Below, piece after piece: positions 47,262-57,382 of a stretch of DNA of 64,000 bases (its first letter is position 1; the number at the start of each line of letters is the position of its first letter). Position numbers and translations under genes: made by a program. The stretch comes from Leucobacter chromiireducens subsp. solipictus. GTDB taxonomy: Bacteria > Actinomycetota > Actinomycetes > Actinomycetales > Microbacteriaceae. The stretch covers positions 342,283 to 406,282 of the forward strand of contig NZ_QYAC01000004.1 in NCBI RefSeq assembly GCF_016758195.1, in the 5' to 3' direction. A model generated the notes under the pieces. It was not told the origin of the DNA and ran no database searches. It saw only the letters and a program-made list of their open reading frames with translations.

Positions 47262-49784
47262 TTAGGCGGGCTTGGTCGCGATGCTCACGATCTTCGGAAC
47301 GCGGACGATCATGTTCACGATCACCCGATCCCCGATGGCGCGCTGCACGGCGGCGGACGCCCGGGCTGCCGCCTCGGCCTCGGCCTCCGTGACCGCGGCG
47401 GGCAGAGTGAGCCGGTCGCGCACCTTGCCGTCGACCTGCACGACCATGGTGATCTCGTCCTCGACCAGCAGCGCCGGATCGGCCTTCGGCCAGGTCGCAA
47501 GCGCCACGGTCGGCTCGTGCCCGAGCTTTGCCCACATGTCCTCGGCCGCGTACGGCGCGAACATCGAGAGGATCATCGCGATCGCTTCCGCGGACTCACG
47601 GACCGCGGGATCGGCCGCCCCCGCGCCCGAGTCGATCGCCTTGCGGGTCACGTTGACCTGCTCCATCAGGCGTGCCACGACCACGTTGAACTTGTACGCC
47701 TCGACGAGGCCCGGGGCATCCGCGAGCAGGTGGTGCGTGGCACGGCGCAGCGCCGTGTCGCCGCTCGCCGCGTCGCCGCCGACCGGGGATCCGGCTCGCT
47801 CCACGTCATCGGCAACGCGCCACGCGCGCGCCAGGAACTTCGCGGAGCCCTGCACGGACACGTCGGCCCAGTCGATGTCGTCCTCGGGCGGGCCGGCGAA
47901 CGCGAGCGTGACCCGCAATGCGTCCGCACCGTGCGCCTGCAGTTCGCTCGCGAACTCGACGAGGTTGCCCTTCGACTTCGACATCTTTGCGCCGTCCTGC
48001 AGCACCATGCCCTGGTTCAGGAGCGCCGTGAACGGCTCCTCGAAGCTCAGGTAGCCCAGATCGTGCAGCACCTTCGTGATGAAGCGCGAGTAGAGCAGGT
48101 GCAGGATCGCGTGTTCCACGCCACCGGCGTACTGATCGATCGGCCCCCACTGACGGGCGAGCTCCGGATCGAAGGCCTGCGTGGAATCGTTCGCGGACAG
48201 GAAGCGCAGGTAGTACCAGGAGCTGTCAACAAACGTGTCCATGGTGTCGGGATCGCGCGTCCAGGTCTCCCCCGTCGCGGGGTCCGTGACGGTACCCCAC
48301 TCCGTCGCCGCGCCGAGCGGCGAGCTGCCCTTCGGCTTCAGGTCGAGCCCCTCGGAGGCCGGCAGCTCCACGGGCAGATCCGCCACCTCGACGGGGCGCA
48401 TCTCGCCGTCGGCCCCGTGCAGGATCGGGATCGGGGTGCCCCAGTAGCGCTGGCGCGAAATCAGCCAGTCACGCAGCCGGTACGTCGTGGCGGCGCGGCC
48501 GGTGCCGCGGGCCTCGAGCACCTCGATAGCCTTCGCGATCGCCTCGGTCTTGCCGAGCCCGTCGAGCTCGGCGGAGTTGACGAGCACGCCGTCGCCCGCC
48601 GTGGCCACACCACTCTCCGCCGGATCCGGCAGCGCTGCGCCGTCCTCGTCGCGCACGTCGACCACCACGCGCACCGGCAGGCCGAACTTGCGGGCGAAGT
48701 CCAGGTCGCGCTGATCGTGCGCGGGGACGGCCATGATCGCACCGTGGCCGTAGTCGGCCAGCACGTAGTCGGAGGCCCACACGGGGATCCGCTCCCCGTT
48801 CACCGGGTTGATCGCGAATCGGCCGAGCGAGACGCCGGTCTTCTCACGCTCGGTGCTCTGCCGCTCGATCTCGGTCTGCTTCTGCGTCTGCTCGAGGTAC
48901 GCCTGGAACTGCATCCGCACGTCCGCGTCGGCATCCACCACGAGCTCCGCCGCAAGATCCGAATCCGGGGCAACGACCATGAACGTGGCGCCGTGCAGGG
49001 TGTCCGGGCGAGTGGTGAACACGGGCACCTTCTCCGCGCGCCCCTCGATCTCGAACTCGACCTCAGCGCCGCGCGAGCGTCCGATCCAGTTGCGCTGCAT
49101 GTTGAGCACCTTGGTCGGCCACTGGCCCTCGAGCTGATCCAGGTCGTCGAGCAGCCGGTCCGCGTAGTCCGTGATGCGGAAGTACCACTGCGTGAGCTTC
49201 TTCTTGACGACCATTGCGCCCGAGCGCTCCGAGGTGCCGTCCGCGAGCACCTGCTCGTTCGCGAGCACGGTCTGATCCACCGGGTCCCAGTTCACCCAGC
49301 TGGCCTTGCGGTACGCGAGACCCTTCTTGTACATCTCGAGGAACAGCCACTGGTTCCAGCGGTAGTACTCGGGATCGCTCGTGTGCAGCACCCGGCTCCA
49401 GTCGAAGGAGGGGGCGTACTGGCGGAAGCTCGTCTTCTGCTGCTCGATGTTCGCGTACGTCCACTCGCGCGGGTCGATCCCGCGCTTGATCGCCGCGTTC
49501 TCGGCGGGCAGGCCGAAGGAGTCCCAGCCGATCGGGTGCAGCACGTCGTACCCCTGGCCACGCCAGTAGCGGGCCATCACGTCGCCGAAGCAGAACGCCT
49601 CTGCGTGGCCCATGTGCAGGTCGCCGGACGGGTACGGGAACATGTCGAGCACGTACTTCTTCGGGCGATCCGAGGCCTCCGCCCCCACCTCGAACGGCTT
49701 CAGCTCGTCCCAGACGGGAAGCCAGCGATCCTGAATCGCCTGAAAGTCATAGCCCTCGGCTTCTTGGCCCTGCTGCTCGGTCAC
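47262..49784 (-). CDS. leuS: Leucyl-tRNA synthetase
   Basis: 840 aa from GTG 49784 ([15 protein letters not shown]); an open frame upstream to 49925 lacks support. Class I: HIGH variant [14 protein letters not shown], the editing domain insert ([21 protein letters not shown]), the KMSKS loop [12 protein letters not shown], and the anticodon-binding C-terminus ending in [16 protein letters not shown]. Charges tRNA-Leu. In many related actinobacteria leuS lies close to comEA; here the kyn and siderophore genes lie between (context from general knowledge). Confidence 0.95.
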   Translation of the reverse strand: MTEQQGQEAEGYDFQAIQDRWLPVWDELKPFEVGAEASDRPKKYVLDMFPYPSGDLHMGHAEAFCFGDVMARYWRGQGYDVLHPIGWDSFGLPAENAAIKRGIDPREWTYANIEQQKTSFRQYAPSFDWSRVLHTSDPEYYRWNQWLFLEMYKKGLAYRKASWVNWDPVDQTVLANEQVLADGTSERSGAMVVKKKLTQWYFRITDYADRLLDDLDQLEGQWPTKVLNMQRNWIGRSRGAEVEFEIEGRAEKVPVFTTRPDTLHGATFMVVAPDSDLAAELVVDADADVRMQFQAYLEQTQKQTEIERQSTEREKTGVSLGRFAINPVNGERIPVWASDYVLADYGHGAIMAVPAHDQRDLDFARKFGLPVRVVVDVRDEDGAALPDPAESGVATAGDGVLVNSAELDGLGKTEAIAKAIEVLEARGTGRAATTYRLRDWLISRQRYWGTPIPILHGADGEMRPVEVADLPVELPASEGLDLKPKGSSPLGAATEWGTVTDPATGETWTRDPDTMDTFVDSSWYYLRFLSANDSTQAFDPELARQWGPIDQYAGGVEHAILHLLYSRFITKVLHDLGYLSFEEPFTALLNQGMVLQDGAKMSKSKGNLVEFASELQAHGADALRVTLAFAGPPEDDIDWADVSVQGSAKFLARAWRVADDVERAGSPVGGDAASGDTALRRATHHLLADAPGLVEAYKFNVVVARLMEQVNVTRKAIDSGAGAADPAVRESAEAIAMILSMFAPYAAEDMWAKLGHEPTVALATWPKADPALLVEDEITMVVQVDGKVRDRLTLPAAVTEAEAEAAARASAAVQRAIGDRVIVNMIVRVPKIVSIATKPA

Positions 49785-49930
49785 ACACACCTCGATCTTG
49801 GTTCGGCTCGCCGCGCTCGGGCACGGCACATACCCTCCAGGATACCGGGTTCGCGATGCCCGCCGGGCCGCCGATGCCACGCTCCTCAGCCGAGACCGCC
49901 GCGCGGACCCCGGCTCCGAGCTCATCGGCG

Positions 49931-51598
49931 TCAGGTACCGGCTGGTGAGCGAGGAGCCCCTCCGGTGGCCTCCGCCAGCCGCGCGAGGATGGGCGCGGCC
50001 TTGAGGTGCTTTTCCGCGACCTCGAACGTCTCACGAGAATCAGCCGTGATGCCGCCGCCCGCCCCGACGAACGCGTGCCAGTCGCAGGCACCGCCCGATC
50101 CGGCACTGCCCGATCCGGCACCGCCCGGTCCGGCACTTCCCGATCCTGCATCGCCCGATCCTGCATCGCCCGATCCGGCACCACCCGATCCGGCACCTCG
50201 CAGCTCCACACTGCGCAGCTCCACACTGCGGATGGTCATCGCGAGCTCCGCGTCGCCGGCCCGGTCCACCCAGCCGAAGCACCCCGCGTACAGACCGCGC
50301 GGCCCGGCCTCGAGGGCGGCGAGCAGCTGCACGGCGCGACGCTTCGGAGCACCCGTCATCGATCCGCCGGGGAAGCACGCGGCGAGCACCTCGGGGAGCG
50401 CCTGGCCCGGCGCGAGCTGCCCGGTGACCGTGCTCACCAGCTGGTGCACGTGCGGGTGAGTTTCGACCCGCAGGAAGCCGTCCACCGCGACGGTCCCCGG
50501 GACGCACACGCGGGACAGGTCGTTGCGCATCAGGTCCACGATCATGAGGTTTTCGGCGCGCTCCTTGGGGTCCGCCGCGAGTTCGGCCGAGAGCGCCAGG
50601 TCCTTCGCCGGGTCTGCCCCGCGCGGCCGGGTCCCCTTGATCGGGTGGGTCGCAACACGGTCGCCCCGGATCGACAGGAACCGTTCGGGGCTCGCGCTCA
50701 CGAGCGCGCGGCCGGGCGTCGCGATGACCCCGCCGCGCAGCGCGGTGCCGCCGGCGCGCAACCGCAGAAACAGGTCAAGCGGTGAAACCTGCGTCGTCGT
50801 TTCCGCCGTGTCCGTGAGGCAGAGCACGTAGGCCTCGCCGTCCCGGATCGCGCGTTTGCAGGCCGCCACCTCGGCGGCGTACTCGGTGTCGTCGCGTCGC
50901 CAGTGCACCGCGGCGGAGTGCTCGGCAGGTCCGGGCGGAGCTGTGTCTGTGTCTGTGTCTGTGTCTGTGTCTGTGTCGGCGTCTGCGTCGGTGCCGGCAT
51001 CTGCGTTCGCGTCGGATCCAGAACCTGCGGGTCCGCTCACGGGAGCGCCGAGCAACCGGCCGTACCGCGTGAGCCACGCGTCGAGTGCCGCCTCGCTGTC
51101 CGCGCGGAGCTCTCCGAGGACACCGTCGGCACCCCCCTCGACACCGCCCTCGCCCGCCGCCGCGGGGCCCGCCGCGGGGCCCGCCGCGGGCGCGTCGATC
51201 GCGAGCACGGCGTCGAGTCGGAGCGCCAGCCCGGGTGCCGCGCTGTCCGGTGCCGGAGTCTCGCCGAGCAGGGCGACCCCGAGCTCATACCCGAGGGCCA
51301 CCACCCAGCCCGAGGTGAACCCCGCGCGGCGAGGCTCGCCGGATCCCGCGGGCGGAGTCGTGTCGGGCGGAGTCGTGTCGCCGAGCCCGCGCACGAACTC
51401 CTGCTCGCGGCCGCGCGCGGCGAGGCGGGTCTCCGCCGCGACCCCGAGCAGGCTCGCGCGCGGTTCACCGGGGGCCGCGGAGTCCCCATCCAGCCAGCAC
51501 CACGACGCACCCTCGGCCGCCGCGCGACGCGCGAACCCCGCAGCACCGCCCGCGACGCGCACCGCCCGGCGTGCGCCCGCCGCTGCCCCACTCTTCAC
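49931..51598 (-). CDS. pabB: Aminodeoxychorismate synthase component I
   Basis: 555-aa chorismate-binding enzyme that makes 4-amino-4-deoxychorismate for folate. Motifs: [70 protein letters not shown] and [18 protein letters not shown]. Two in-frame low-complexity inserts are odd: a (Thr-Asp)n tract and a Gly/Ser/Ala tract before [17 protein letters not shown]. The DNA repeats are listed separately. Divergent from pabC, with starts about 71 nt apart. Confidence 0.88.
   Translation of the reverse strand: MKSGAAAGARRAVRVAGGAAGFARRAAAEGASWCWLDGDSAAPGEPRASLLGVAAETRLAARGREQEFVRGLGDTTPPDTTPPAGSGEPRRAGFTSGWVVALGYELGVALLGETPAPDSAAPGLALRLDAVLAIDAPAAGPAAGPAAAGEGGVEGGADGVLGELRADSEAALDAWLTRYGRLLGAPVSGPAGSGSDANADAGTDADADTDTDTDTDTDTAPPGPAEHSAAVHWRRDDTEYAAEVAACKRAIRDGEAYVLCLTDTAETTTQVSPLDLFLRLRAGGTALRGGVIATPGRALVSASPERFLSIRGDRVATHPIKGTRPRGADPAKDLALSAELAADPKERAENLMIVDLMRNDLSRVCVPGTVAVDGFLRVETHPHVHQLVSTVTGQLAPGQALPEVLAACFPGGSMTGAPKRRAVQLLAALEAGPRGLYAGCFGWVDRAGDAELAMTIRSVELRSVELRGAGSGGAGSGDAGSGDAGSGSAGPGGAGSGSAGSGGACDWHAFVGAGGGITADSRETFEVAEKHLKAAPILARLAEATGGAPRSPAGT
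50088..50228. repeat. 15-bp tandem repeats in pabB
   Basis: Seven 15-bp units of type GCACCGCCCGATCCG fill 50088-50192, and two units CGCAGCTCCACACTG follow at 50199-50228. All are multiples of three and keep the pabB frame. Confidence 0.85.
50941..50976. repeat. Six CTGTGT hexamers in pabB
   Basis: Six perfect CTGTGT units, followed by degenerate copies up to about 51000. On the minus strand they encode Thr-Asp repeats. The length is a multiple of three. Confidence 0.9.
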
Positions 51599-51669
51599 CT
51601 CGCCAGTGTAGCGGCGCGGTCACGCACGCTCCCCGTCCGCGCACCCTCGCGGGCTGCTACGCTCGCGGC

Positions 51670-52554
51670 ATGCCCGCACCCTCCCGCACGCTCCGTGTCG
51701 CCGACTCGTTTCGGGTCCGCGACACCGACGGGGTCGCCGAGGTCCGCGGTTTCGCACATCACCTTGATCGATTCACTGCGGCCGTGCTCGCGGTCTGTGA
51801 CGAGCGCGCAGACGTCCCGGAGTGCACGATCGATGATGAGCCGGACGGGGTGCACGCGATCGGGCTCCCCGAGTACGGGGTGCCCGAGATCCGAGCGGCG
51901 CTGCCCGTGTTCCTGGACGAGGCGCGCGAGCGGATCGCGGACTACGGCCAGGGCTTTCCCCGCCTCGAGCTCTGGCGGCTGCCGAATCGTGAACTCGCGC
52001 TCGACCTCGCGCTGCGCCCGCTCCCGACGCTGACGGATACCATGCTGATGCGGAGCGCCGGGGCCTTGCGGCTTCAGCACGCCGACCGCAAGGGTCCCAA
52101 CATTGCGGTGCTCGGCGCGCTGAATCGTGAACTCGGTGCCGAGGCGCTGCTCCAGGATGCGGCAGGCAATGCGATAGAGGGCGGCACGACGAGCATCGTG
52201 TACTGGCCCGCGGCGGTGGGTTCCGGGCCCGCTGCGCCCTCTGGCGGAAGATCGGGGCACGTCGTCGCGACCGCCGCGCGCGTGCCCTCGATCACGGAAG
52301 CCCTGCTGCGCGCGGAGGCCGGGCGGCCCGGCGCGCCCTACTCGCTCACCGCGCGAACCCCGAGCATTCCCGAGTTGCAGGCCGCCGAGGTCTGGGCCGT
52401 CAACGCGCTCCACGGAATCCGCCCCGTCACCCACCTCGACGGCGTCTCGCTGCCCGGGCCCTCCCCCGAGCGTCTCGCGTGGTTCCGTGCCGCCCTCGAC
52501 CGCCGCTGGTCCCCGGTGCTCGGCAGTCCGGCCCAGGATCCGGCGCAACCCTAG
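51670..52554 (+). CDS. pabC: Aminodeoxychorismate lyase-like (class IV aminotransferase)
   Basis: 294 aa. Fold-type IV features: an N-terminal HLDRFTAAVLAV segment, the PLP-Lys region around KGPNIAVLGALNRELGAEALL, IEGGTTSIVYWP and a C-terminal LQAAEVWAVNALHGIRPVTHLDG. Its position beside pabB supports conversion of aminodeoxychorismate to 4-aminobenzoate and pyruvate, and branched-chain specificity is less likely. The 3' end enters a 30-bp tandem repeat which encodes the last residues (QDPAQP). Confidence 0.8.
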   Translation: MPAPSRTLRVADSFRVRDTDGVAEVRGFAHHLDRFTAAVLAVCDERADVPECTIDDEPDGVHAIGLPEYGVPEIRAALPVFLDEARERIADYGQGFPRLELWRLPNRELALDLALRPLPTLTDTMLMRSAGALRLQHADRKGPNIAVLGALNRELGAEALLQDAAGNAIEGGTTSIVYWPAAVGSGPAAPSGGRSGHVVATAARVPSITEALLRAEAGRPGAPYSLTARTPSIPELQAAEVWAVNALHGIRPVTHLDGVSLPGPSPERLAWFRAALDRRWSPVLGSPAQDPAQP

Positions 52555-52620
52555 GCCCCGACCCAGGATCCGACGCAGCCCTAAGCCCCGGCCCAAGATC
52601 CGGCGCAGCCCTAAGCCCGG
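52531..52620. repeat. Three 30-bp tandem repeats over the pabC stop
   Basis: 52531-52560, 52561-52590 and 52591-52620 are three copies of a 30-bp unit of type (G/A)CCCAGGATCCGGCGCA. The pabC stop lies in unit 1, so units 2 and 3 are untranslated. Confidence 0.85.
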
Positions 52621-52667
52621 CGTCAGTCTCGGCCCCCGCGCACGATCCGGCACCCCCAAACCGAGGG

Positions 52668-52721
52668 AATTTCGCTAGCCCGAGCCATTTTCTCGCTTAT
52701 TTGGCTCGGGCTGGCGAAATT
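52668..52721. terminator. Bidirectional hairpin terminator between pabC and cydC
   Basis: 20-bp arms (52668-52687 and 52702-52721) with one T-G mismatch and a 14-nt T-rich loop. AATT at the base gives T residues on both strands. Confidence 0.8.
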
Positions 52722-52794
52722 GCCTACGTTTGGACGACTTGCGGGCGGGCCACCACGCCGGAACGCCCGCCGGCCCGGGCCAGCAGGGCGGGAA

Positions 52795-54570
52795 CTACTC
52801 CGCGGGCGGGGCCACGAGCTCGAGCCGGGCCGCGTCGATACCCGCGGGCAGCTCCGTGTGGGTGATGAGCACCACGGCCCGGTCGGCGGGCACCGCGCCG
52901 ACGAGGTCGGTGAGGAGACGGTCGGCGAGCTCCCGGTCGACGCCGGCGGTCGGCTCGTCGAGCACCACGACGGGGAAGTCCGCGAGGAGCGCGCGGGCCA
53001 GCGCGATGCGCTGCGCTTGGCCGCCCGAGACGAGCGCGCCGTGCTCCCCGACGGCGGCGTCGAGCCCGCCCCGCGACCGCGCCCAGTCGCCGAGGCCCAC
53101 GCGGTCGAGGGCCGCCATGAGTTCGTCGTCCGTGGCGGTGTCGCGCGCAAACTTGAGGTTCTGCCGCAGATCCGAGTTGAACAGGTGCGGCAGTTGCTCG
53201 CACAGCCCGACGGTACGCCGCACCTCGGAGATGGGGAGCGTGCTCGCCTCGACGCCGCGCACTCGGTACGAACCGCCATAGTTCAGGAAACGCACCAGCG
53301 CGAGCGCGAGCGTGCTCTTGCCCGCGCCACTCTCCCCGGTCACCACGAGGGTGTCCCCGGCACCGAGCGCGAAGCTCAGGCCGCGCACCGCGTCGCGGCT
53401 GGCACCCGGATGGCGCACGGACAGCTCACGAACCTCGAGGAGCGGGGCCGCCGGATCGCCGGGAGCTCCGGCCGGTTCCTGATCCCCGACACGATCCGGC
53501 GATTCGCGCGGGATCTCGGGGGCGAGCTCGACCTCGGTGAGCTGAGCGACCCGATCGGCGCTCGACTGCACCGCGCGGCGTGCCGCGAGCGCGGCCGGGA
53601 CCTGCGCGAAGATTTCGAACACCGCGGCGGGGACCACGACGGCTGCGGCGAAGAGTGGCGCGGAGAGCCCGGCGCCGAGCGCCGGCAGCAGTACGAGGAG
53701 CGTGCCGATCGAGGCGACCCCGGACGCCGCCGCGAGAATCGCGCCGGTTACCCCCGCGGAGCGCGCACGGCGCAACTGCACCGCGGACAAGCGCGCCTCG
53801 GCGGCCGCGATCCGGTCCCGCTGCTCCCCCACCGCGCCGAACGCGGCGAGCACCTCGGCGGCGGCAAAGCGTTCGAGCAGGGCGTCGATGAGTCCGGCGC
53901 GCGCCGCGCTCAGCTCCCGATCAGACGCCCCGGCGCTGCGCTGGGCGAGCACGACCGCAAGCGCCCCGGACAGTCCGAGCACCGCGGCGAGCACCACCGC
54001 AGCGAGCGGCGAGATCAGCGCCACCACCACAATGCTCAGCCCGACGACCACCGCGCTCACGAGCAGCGGCTGGCGCACGCGCAGCGGCTCGTCCTGCAGT
54101 TGGTCGACGTCGTCAACGAAGGCGGCGAGCACCTCGCCGCGGCGATGCGACTCGATCGCGCCGGGAACGCGGGGAACCAGCGCACTGAAGGTGTCCGCGC
54201 GCAGGGTCGCGAGTTGTGCGAGTGCGGCGTCGTGGCTGAAGAGCCGCTCCGTGTACCGGAATGCGGCGCGTCCGATCGCGAGCGCGCGCACGCCCACGAT
54301 CGCGAACGTGAGGTGCAGGATCGGGGGTTGCTCCCCCGCCCGCACGATCAACCACATGCTGAGGCCGAGCAGCGCGACGACGCAGGCGTCGGCGAGGATT
54401 CCAAAGGCCAGCCCGGGAAATCGCCGACGTCGCGACGGCATCGCGCGGTCGAGCACCGCACGTCGCGCGTTGGGAATCCCGCGGGCGGTCGCGGCGGGGT
54501 ACGCGCCCGTGTCAGTGCCCATGCCCGCGCCCGTACCCGCGCCCGCGCCCATATCCAGGTCCGTGTTCAT
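52795..54570 (-). CDS. cydC: ABC transporter CydC
   Basis: 591 aa from ATG 54570, which overlaps the cydD stop as ATGA; the open frame upstream is a shadow of cydD. The first residues are a low-complexity Met/Asp/Gly tail (MNTDLDMGAGAGTGAG). Then a six-helix transmembrane domain and an ATPase: Walker A GESGAGKSTLAL, signature VSGGQAQRIALARALL, Walker B VVVLDEPTAGVD, switch ITHTE. Together with CydD it forms the heterodimer exporter of Cys/glutathione required for assembly of cytochrome bd. Confidence 0.9.
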   Translation of the reverse strand: MNTDLDMGAGAGTGAGMGTDTGAYPAATARGIPNARRAVLDRAMPSRRRRFPGLAFGILADACVVALLGLSMWLIVRAGEQPPILHLTFAIVGVRALAIGRAAFRYTERLFSHDAALAQLATLRADTFSALVPRVPGAIESHRRGEVLAAFVDDVDQLQDEPLRVRQPLLVSAVVVGLSIVVVALISPLAAVVLAAVLGLSGALAVVLAQRSAGASDRELSAARAGLIDALLERFAAAEVLAAFGAVGEQRDRIAAAEARLSAVQLRRARSAGVTGAILAAASGVASIGTLLVLLPALGAGLSAPLFAAAVVVPAAVFEIFAQVPAALAARRAVQSSADRVAQLTEVELAPEIPRESPDRVGDQEPAGAPGDPAAPLLEVRELSVRHPGASRDAVRGLSFALGAGDTLVVTGESGAGKSTLALALVRFLNYGGSYRVRGVEASTLPISEVRRTVGLCEQLPHLFNSDLRQNLKFARDTATDDELMAALDRVGLGDWARSRGGLDAAVGEHGALVSGGQAQRIALARALLADFPVVVLDEPTAGVDRELADRLLTDLVGAVPADRAVVLITHTELPAGIDAARLELVAPPAE

Positions 54571-56237
54571 CGTGCGACCTCCGTCGCCTGTGCCGCGGTG
54601 ATCGAGACGACGCGGTCTGCCGCTTCGAGCACCGCGGGCCGGTGGCTGACGACCAGCACGGCGCGCCCGCTCGCGGCTTCGGTGCGAAGCAGTGCGCAGA
54701 CGCGCGCTTCGGTGGCGCGATCCAGCGCCGAGGTGGGTTCGTCGAGCACCAGGGCCGCGTTCGGTCCCAGGCTCCACGCCCGGTACAGCGCGCGAGCGAT
54801 GGCGATGCGTTGCGCCTGACCGCCGGACACCCCGGCACCCGCGGCCCCGAGCTCGCGCTCCAGGGGCATCTCGGGCAGCTCGGCCGCGTCGAGGGCGCGC
54901 CGCACGAGCGCATCGTCGCGGGCCTCCGCGCCGAGCGCGACGTTGTCGGCGATGCTGCCCTGCAACAGCCCGGCCCGCTGCCCGGCCCACGCGATCGCCG
55001 CTGGGCGCACGAGCACGCCCGAGCGGGGCCTCACGAACCCGAGCAGCGCCGCAAGGATCGTGGACTTGCCCGCTCCGGACGGCCCGGCGAGCGCCACGCA
55101 CTCGCCCGGGGCGACCTCGAAGCCGACGGGCCCCACCACGCTGCGCGCGCCCCGCGAGAGCTGCACCCCCGTGAGCCGGATCGCACCGTCGACGGACTCG
55201 GTCACGCGCGCGTCGCTCGCCTCCGTGTCGGCGGCGCCCGCCTCATCGATCAGCGCGAACACCTCGCCGGAGGCCGCAAGGCCCTCGGTGGAGGCGTGGA
55301 ATGCGGCACCCACCTGGCGGATGGGGATGAACACCTCGGGCAGCAGGAGCAGGACAAACAGCCCGAGCGCGAGCGGAAACTCGCCGTTGACCAGCCGGGT
55401 GCCGACGGTCACCGCGACGAGCGCGATCGAGAAGGTGCCGGCGAGGTCAAGTACAAAACCGGAGAGGAAGGTGACGCGCAGCACCTTCATGGTGCGCGAG
55501 CGGTACTCCTCGGTTTCGGCCGCGATGCGCGCCGATTGGCGTCCCTCCCGACCAAAAATCTTGAGTGTGGCAAGCCCCGCGACCGCGTCGAGGAACGAGG
55601 TCGACAGGCGCTGCAGTTGCGCCCACTGGCGATCCTGCACCGCCTGAGTCGCCATGCCGATCAGGATCATGAACACCGGGATGATCGGGAACACGATGAG
55701 CACGGTGATGCCGCTGACCGGGTCGGCGAACAGCACGGCAACGACGAGGATCGGGGTGGCCACCGCGGTCAGGATCAGTTGCGGCACGTAGCCGGAAAAG
55801 TAGCCGTCGAGCGCGTCGAGTCCGCGCCCGAGGGTGGTGGCGAGCTCCGCGTCTGAGCGGCCACCCGCGCGCTCCGGCGAGCGGGTATCGAAGGCGTCGA
55901 GGGCCGCGGCCCGCAGCTGCGCCTTGACGCGTACCGCGCCGCTCGCGGCAACGGTGTCCATCCCCCACGACGCGGCGGACCGCACACCGAGCGCGAGCAG
56001 CACGCCCGCGAGCAGGAGCGGCAGCTGATCCGGTGTGGGGGCGCCCTCCGCGATCCGGCCGGGGCGCTCCCCGTCGTTCCCGAGCATCGGCAGCGCGACC
56101 GCCACGATTGCATGCGCCAGGAACCAGCACCATGCGAGGATCGCGAGCGTGCGGATCAGTCCCAGCACGCCTCCCAGGGCAAACACGCGGCGCGAGGCGC
56201 GAGCGTATCGCAGGAGCCTCGGATCAAAAGGTTTCAC
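54567..56237 (-). CDS. cydD: ABC transporter CydD
   Basis: 556 aa from GTG 56237. Transmembrane region with GRGLDALDGYFSGYVPQLILTAVATPILV and LPEVFIPIRQVGAAFHASTEG typical of CydD. ATPase: GPSGAGKSTILAALLG, signature VSGGQAQRIAIARALY, ALVLDEPTSALD and VSHRPAVLEAADR. It overlaps cydC and follows cydB by 103 bp holding a hairpin. Confidence 0.9.
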   Translation of the reverse strand: MKPFDPRLLRYARASRRVFALGGVLGLIRTLAILAWCWFLAHAIVAVALPMLGNDGERPGRIAEGAPTPDQLPLLLAGVLLALGVRSAASWGMDTVAASGAVRVKAQLRAAALDAFDTRSPERAGGRSDAELATTLGRGLDALDGYFSGYVPQLILTAVATPILVVAVLFADPVSGITVLIVFPIIPVFMILIGMATQAVQDRQWAQLQRLSTSFLDAVAGLATLKIFGREGRQSARIAAETEEYRSRTMKVLRVTFLSGFVLDLAGTFSIALVAVTVGTRLVNGEFPLALGLFVLLLLPEVFIPIRQVGAAFHASTEGLAASGEVFALIDEAGAADTEASDARVTESVDGAIRLTGVQLSRGARSVVGPVGFEVAPGECVALAGPSGAGKSTILAALLGFVRPRSGVLVRPAAIAWAGQRAGLLQGSIADNVALGAEARDDALVRRALDAAELPEMPLERELGAAGAGVSGGQAQRIAIARALYRAWSLGPNAALVLDEPTSALDRATEARVCALLRTEAASGRAVLVVSHRPAVLEAADRVVSITAAQATEVAR

Positions 56238-56303
56238 GAATATCCTGAGCAGATCGGAATGGGCGTGGCCAGTCTAGTGCGGGCGGGGTGCACGCCCCGG
56301 AGG

Positions 56304-56337
56304 GACGCGCTGGCGTGCTCGCACACGCCAGCGCGTC
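56304..56337 (-). terminator. Hairpin after cydB
   Basis: GACGCGCTGGCGTG (56304-56317) and CACGCCAGCGCGTC (56324-56337) pair perfectly, just 3 nt after the cydB stop. It may reduce read-through from cydAB into cydDC. Confidence 0.75.
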
Positions 56338-56340
56338 GCC

Positions 56341-57369
56341 CTAGTGAGCGGCTGCGGCGATCGAGGCCCGCGACAGCCGGCGCCGGAACACCCAGTAGGT
56401 CCAGGCCTGGTAGGCCAGCACCAGCGGCAGCGTGAACACCGCGACCCAGGTCATCAGTTCCAGTGTCTTCTGCGAGCTCGCAGCGCCCTCGATCGACATG
56501 GAGAATGCCGGATCGATGCTGGAGTGCATCAGGTTCGGGAACAGCGCCATGAAGATCGTCAGCAGCGCGAACGCGATCGCCACCGCGTTCGCCGCGAAGG
56601 CCCACCCCTCGCGGCCACGCAGGTTCGCGAGCCAGCCACCGATCAGGGTGACCGCAGCGAGTGCGGCGCAGGTGACGATCAGCCAGAGGCTGTCGCTTTC
56701 GAGGTGCTGCAGGATCGTCCAGATCAGGAACGCGGCGCCGGCCACGATCGTCACGATCCCGACCTTCGTCGCGAGCGCACGGGCGCGATCCCGCATGTCC
56801 CCCTCGGTCTTCAGCGCCACGAACACGAGCCCGTGGGTGAAGGTGATCAGCAGCATCGTGAGGCCGCCGAGCAGCGCGTACGGGTTCAGGAGCGTGAGCA
56901 GCGTGCCCTCGTAGAGCCAGCCGCCGTTGTCCATCTTCGTGATCGGGAGCCCCTGTGCGAGGTTGGCAAACGCGACGCCCCAGAGCAGCGGGGGAAGCAC
57001 CGAGCCCCAGAAGATGAACTGGTCGAACCAGCGCGTCCAGTTCTTTCCCTTGCCCTGGTGGCGGTACTCGAAGGAGACACCGCGCAGGATCAGCGCGACC
57101 AGGATAAGCAGGAGCGCGAGGTAGAAGCCGGAGAACATCGTCGCGTACCACTCGGGGAACGCGGCGAACAGCGAGGCACCGGCGACGATCAGCCAGGTTT
57201 CGTTGAGGTCCCAGACCGGCCCGATCGTGTTGATCAGGAGCCGGCGGTCAGTGTTGTCCTTCCCGAGGAACGGGAGGGACATGCCCACGCCGAAGTCGAA
57301 GCCATCGAGCACGAAGTACCCGATCAGCATGACCCCGACGATGAGGAACCAGAGTGTGGTGAGTTCCAT
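56341..57369 (-). CDS. cydB: Cytochrome bd ubiquinol/menaquinol oxidase subunit II
   Basis: 342 aa from ATG 57369. N-terminal MELTTLWFLIVGVMLIGYFVLDGFDFGVGM and DRRLLINTIGPVWDLNETWLIVAG are CydB signatures. Nine membrane helices are predicted. It has no haem ligands and supports subunit I. Begins 13 nt after cydA. Confidence 0.95.
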   Translation of the reverse strand: MELTTLWFLIVGVMLIGYFVLDGFDFGVGMSLPFLGKDNTDRRLLINTIGPVWDLNETWLIVAGASLFAAFPEWYATMFSGFYLALLLILVALILRGVSFEYRHQGKGKNWTRWFDQFIFWGSVLPPLLWGVAFANLAQGLPITKMDNGGWLYEGTLLTLLNPYALLGGLTMLLITFTHGLVFVALKTEGDMRDRARALATKVGIVTIVAGAAFLIWTILQHLESDSLWLIVTCAALAAVTLIGGWLANLRGREGWAFAANAVAIAFALLTIFMALFPNLMHSSIDPAFSMSIEGAASSQKTLELMTWVAVFTLPLVLAYQAWTYWVFRRRLSRASIAAAAH

Positions 57370-57382
57370 ATTCGTGTTCCTC

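Noticed and set aside
47517..50459. 980-aa plus-strand frame opposite leuS and pabB
   Set aside because: Antisense shadow caused by high GC; leuS and pabB motifs define the coding strand.
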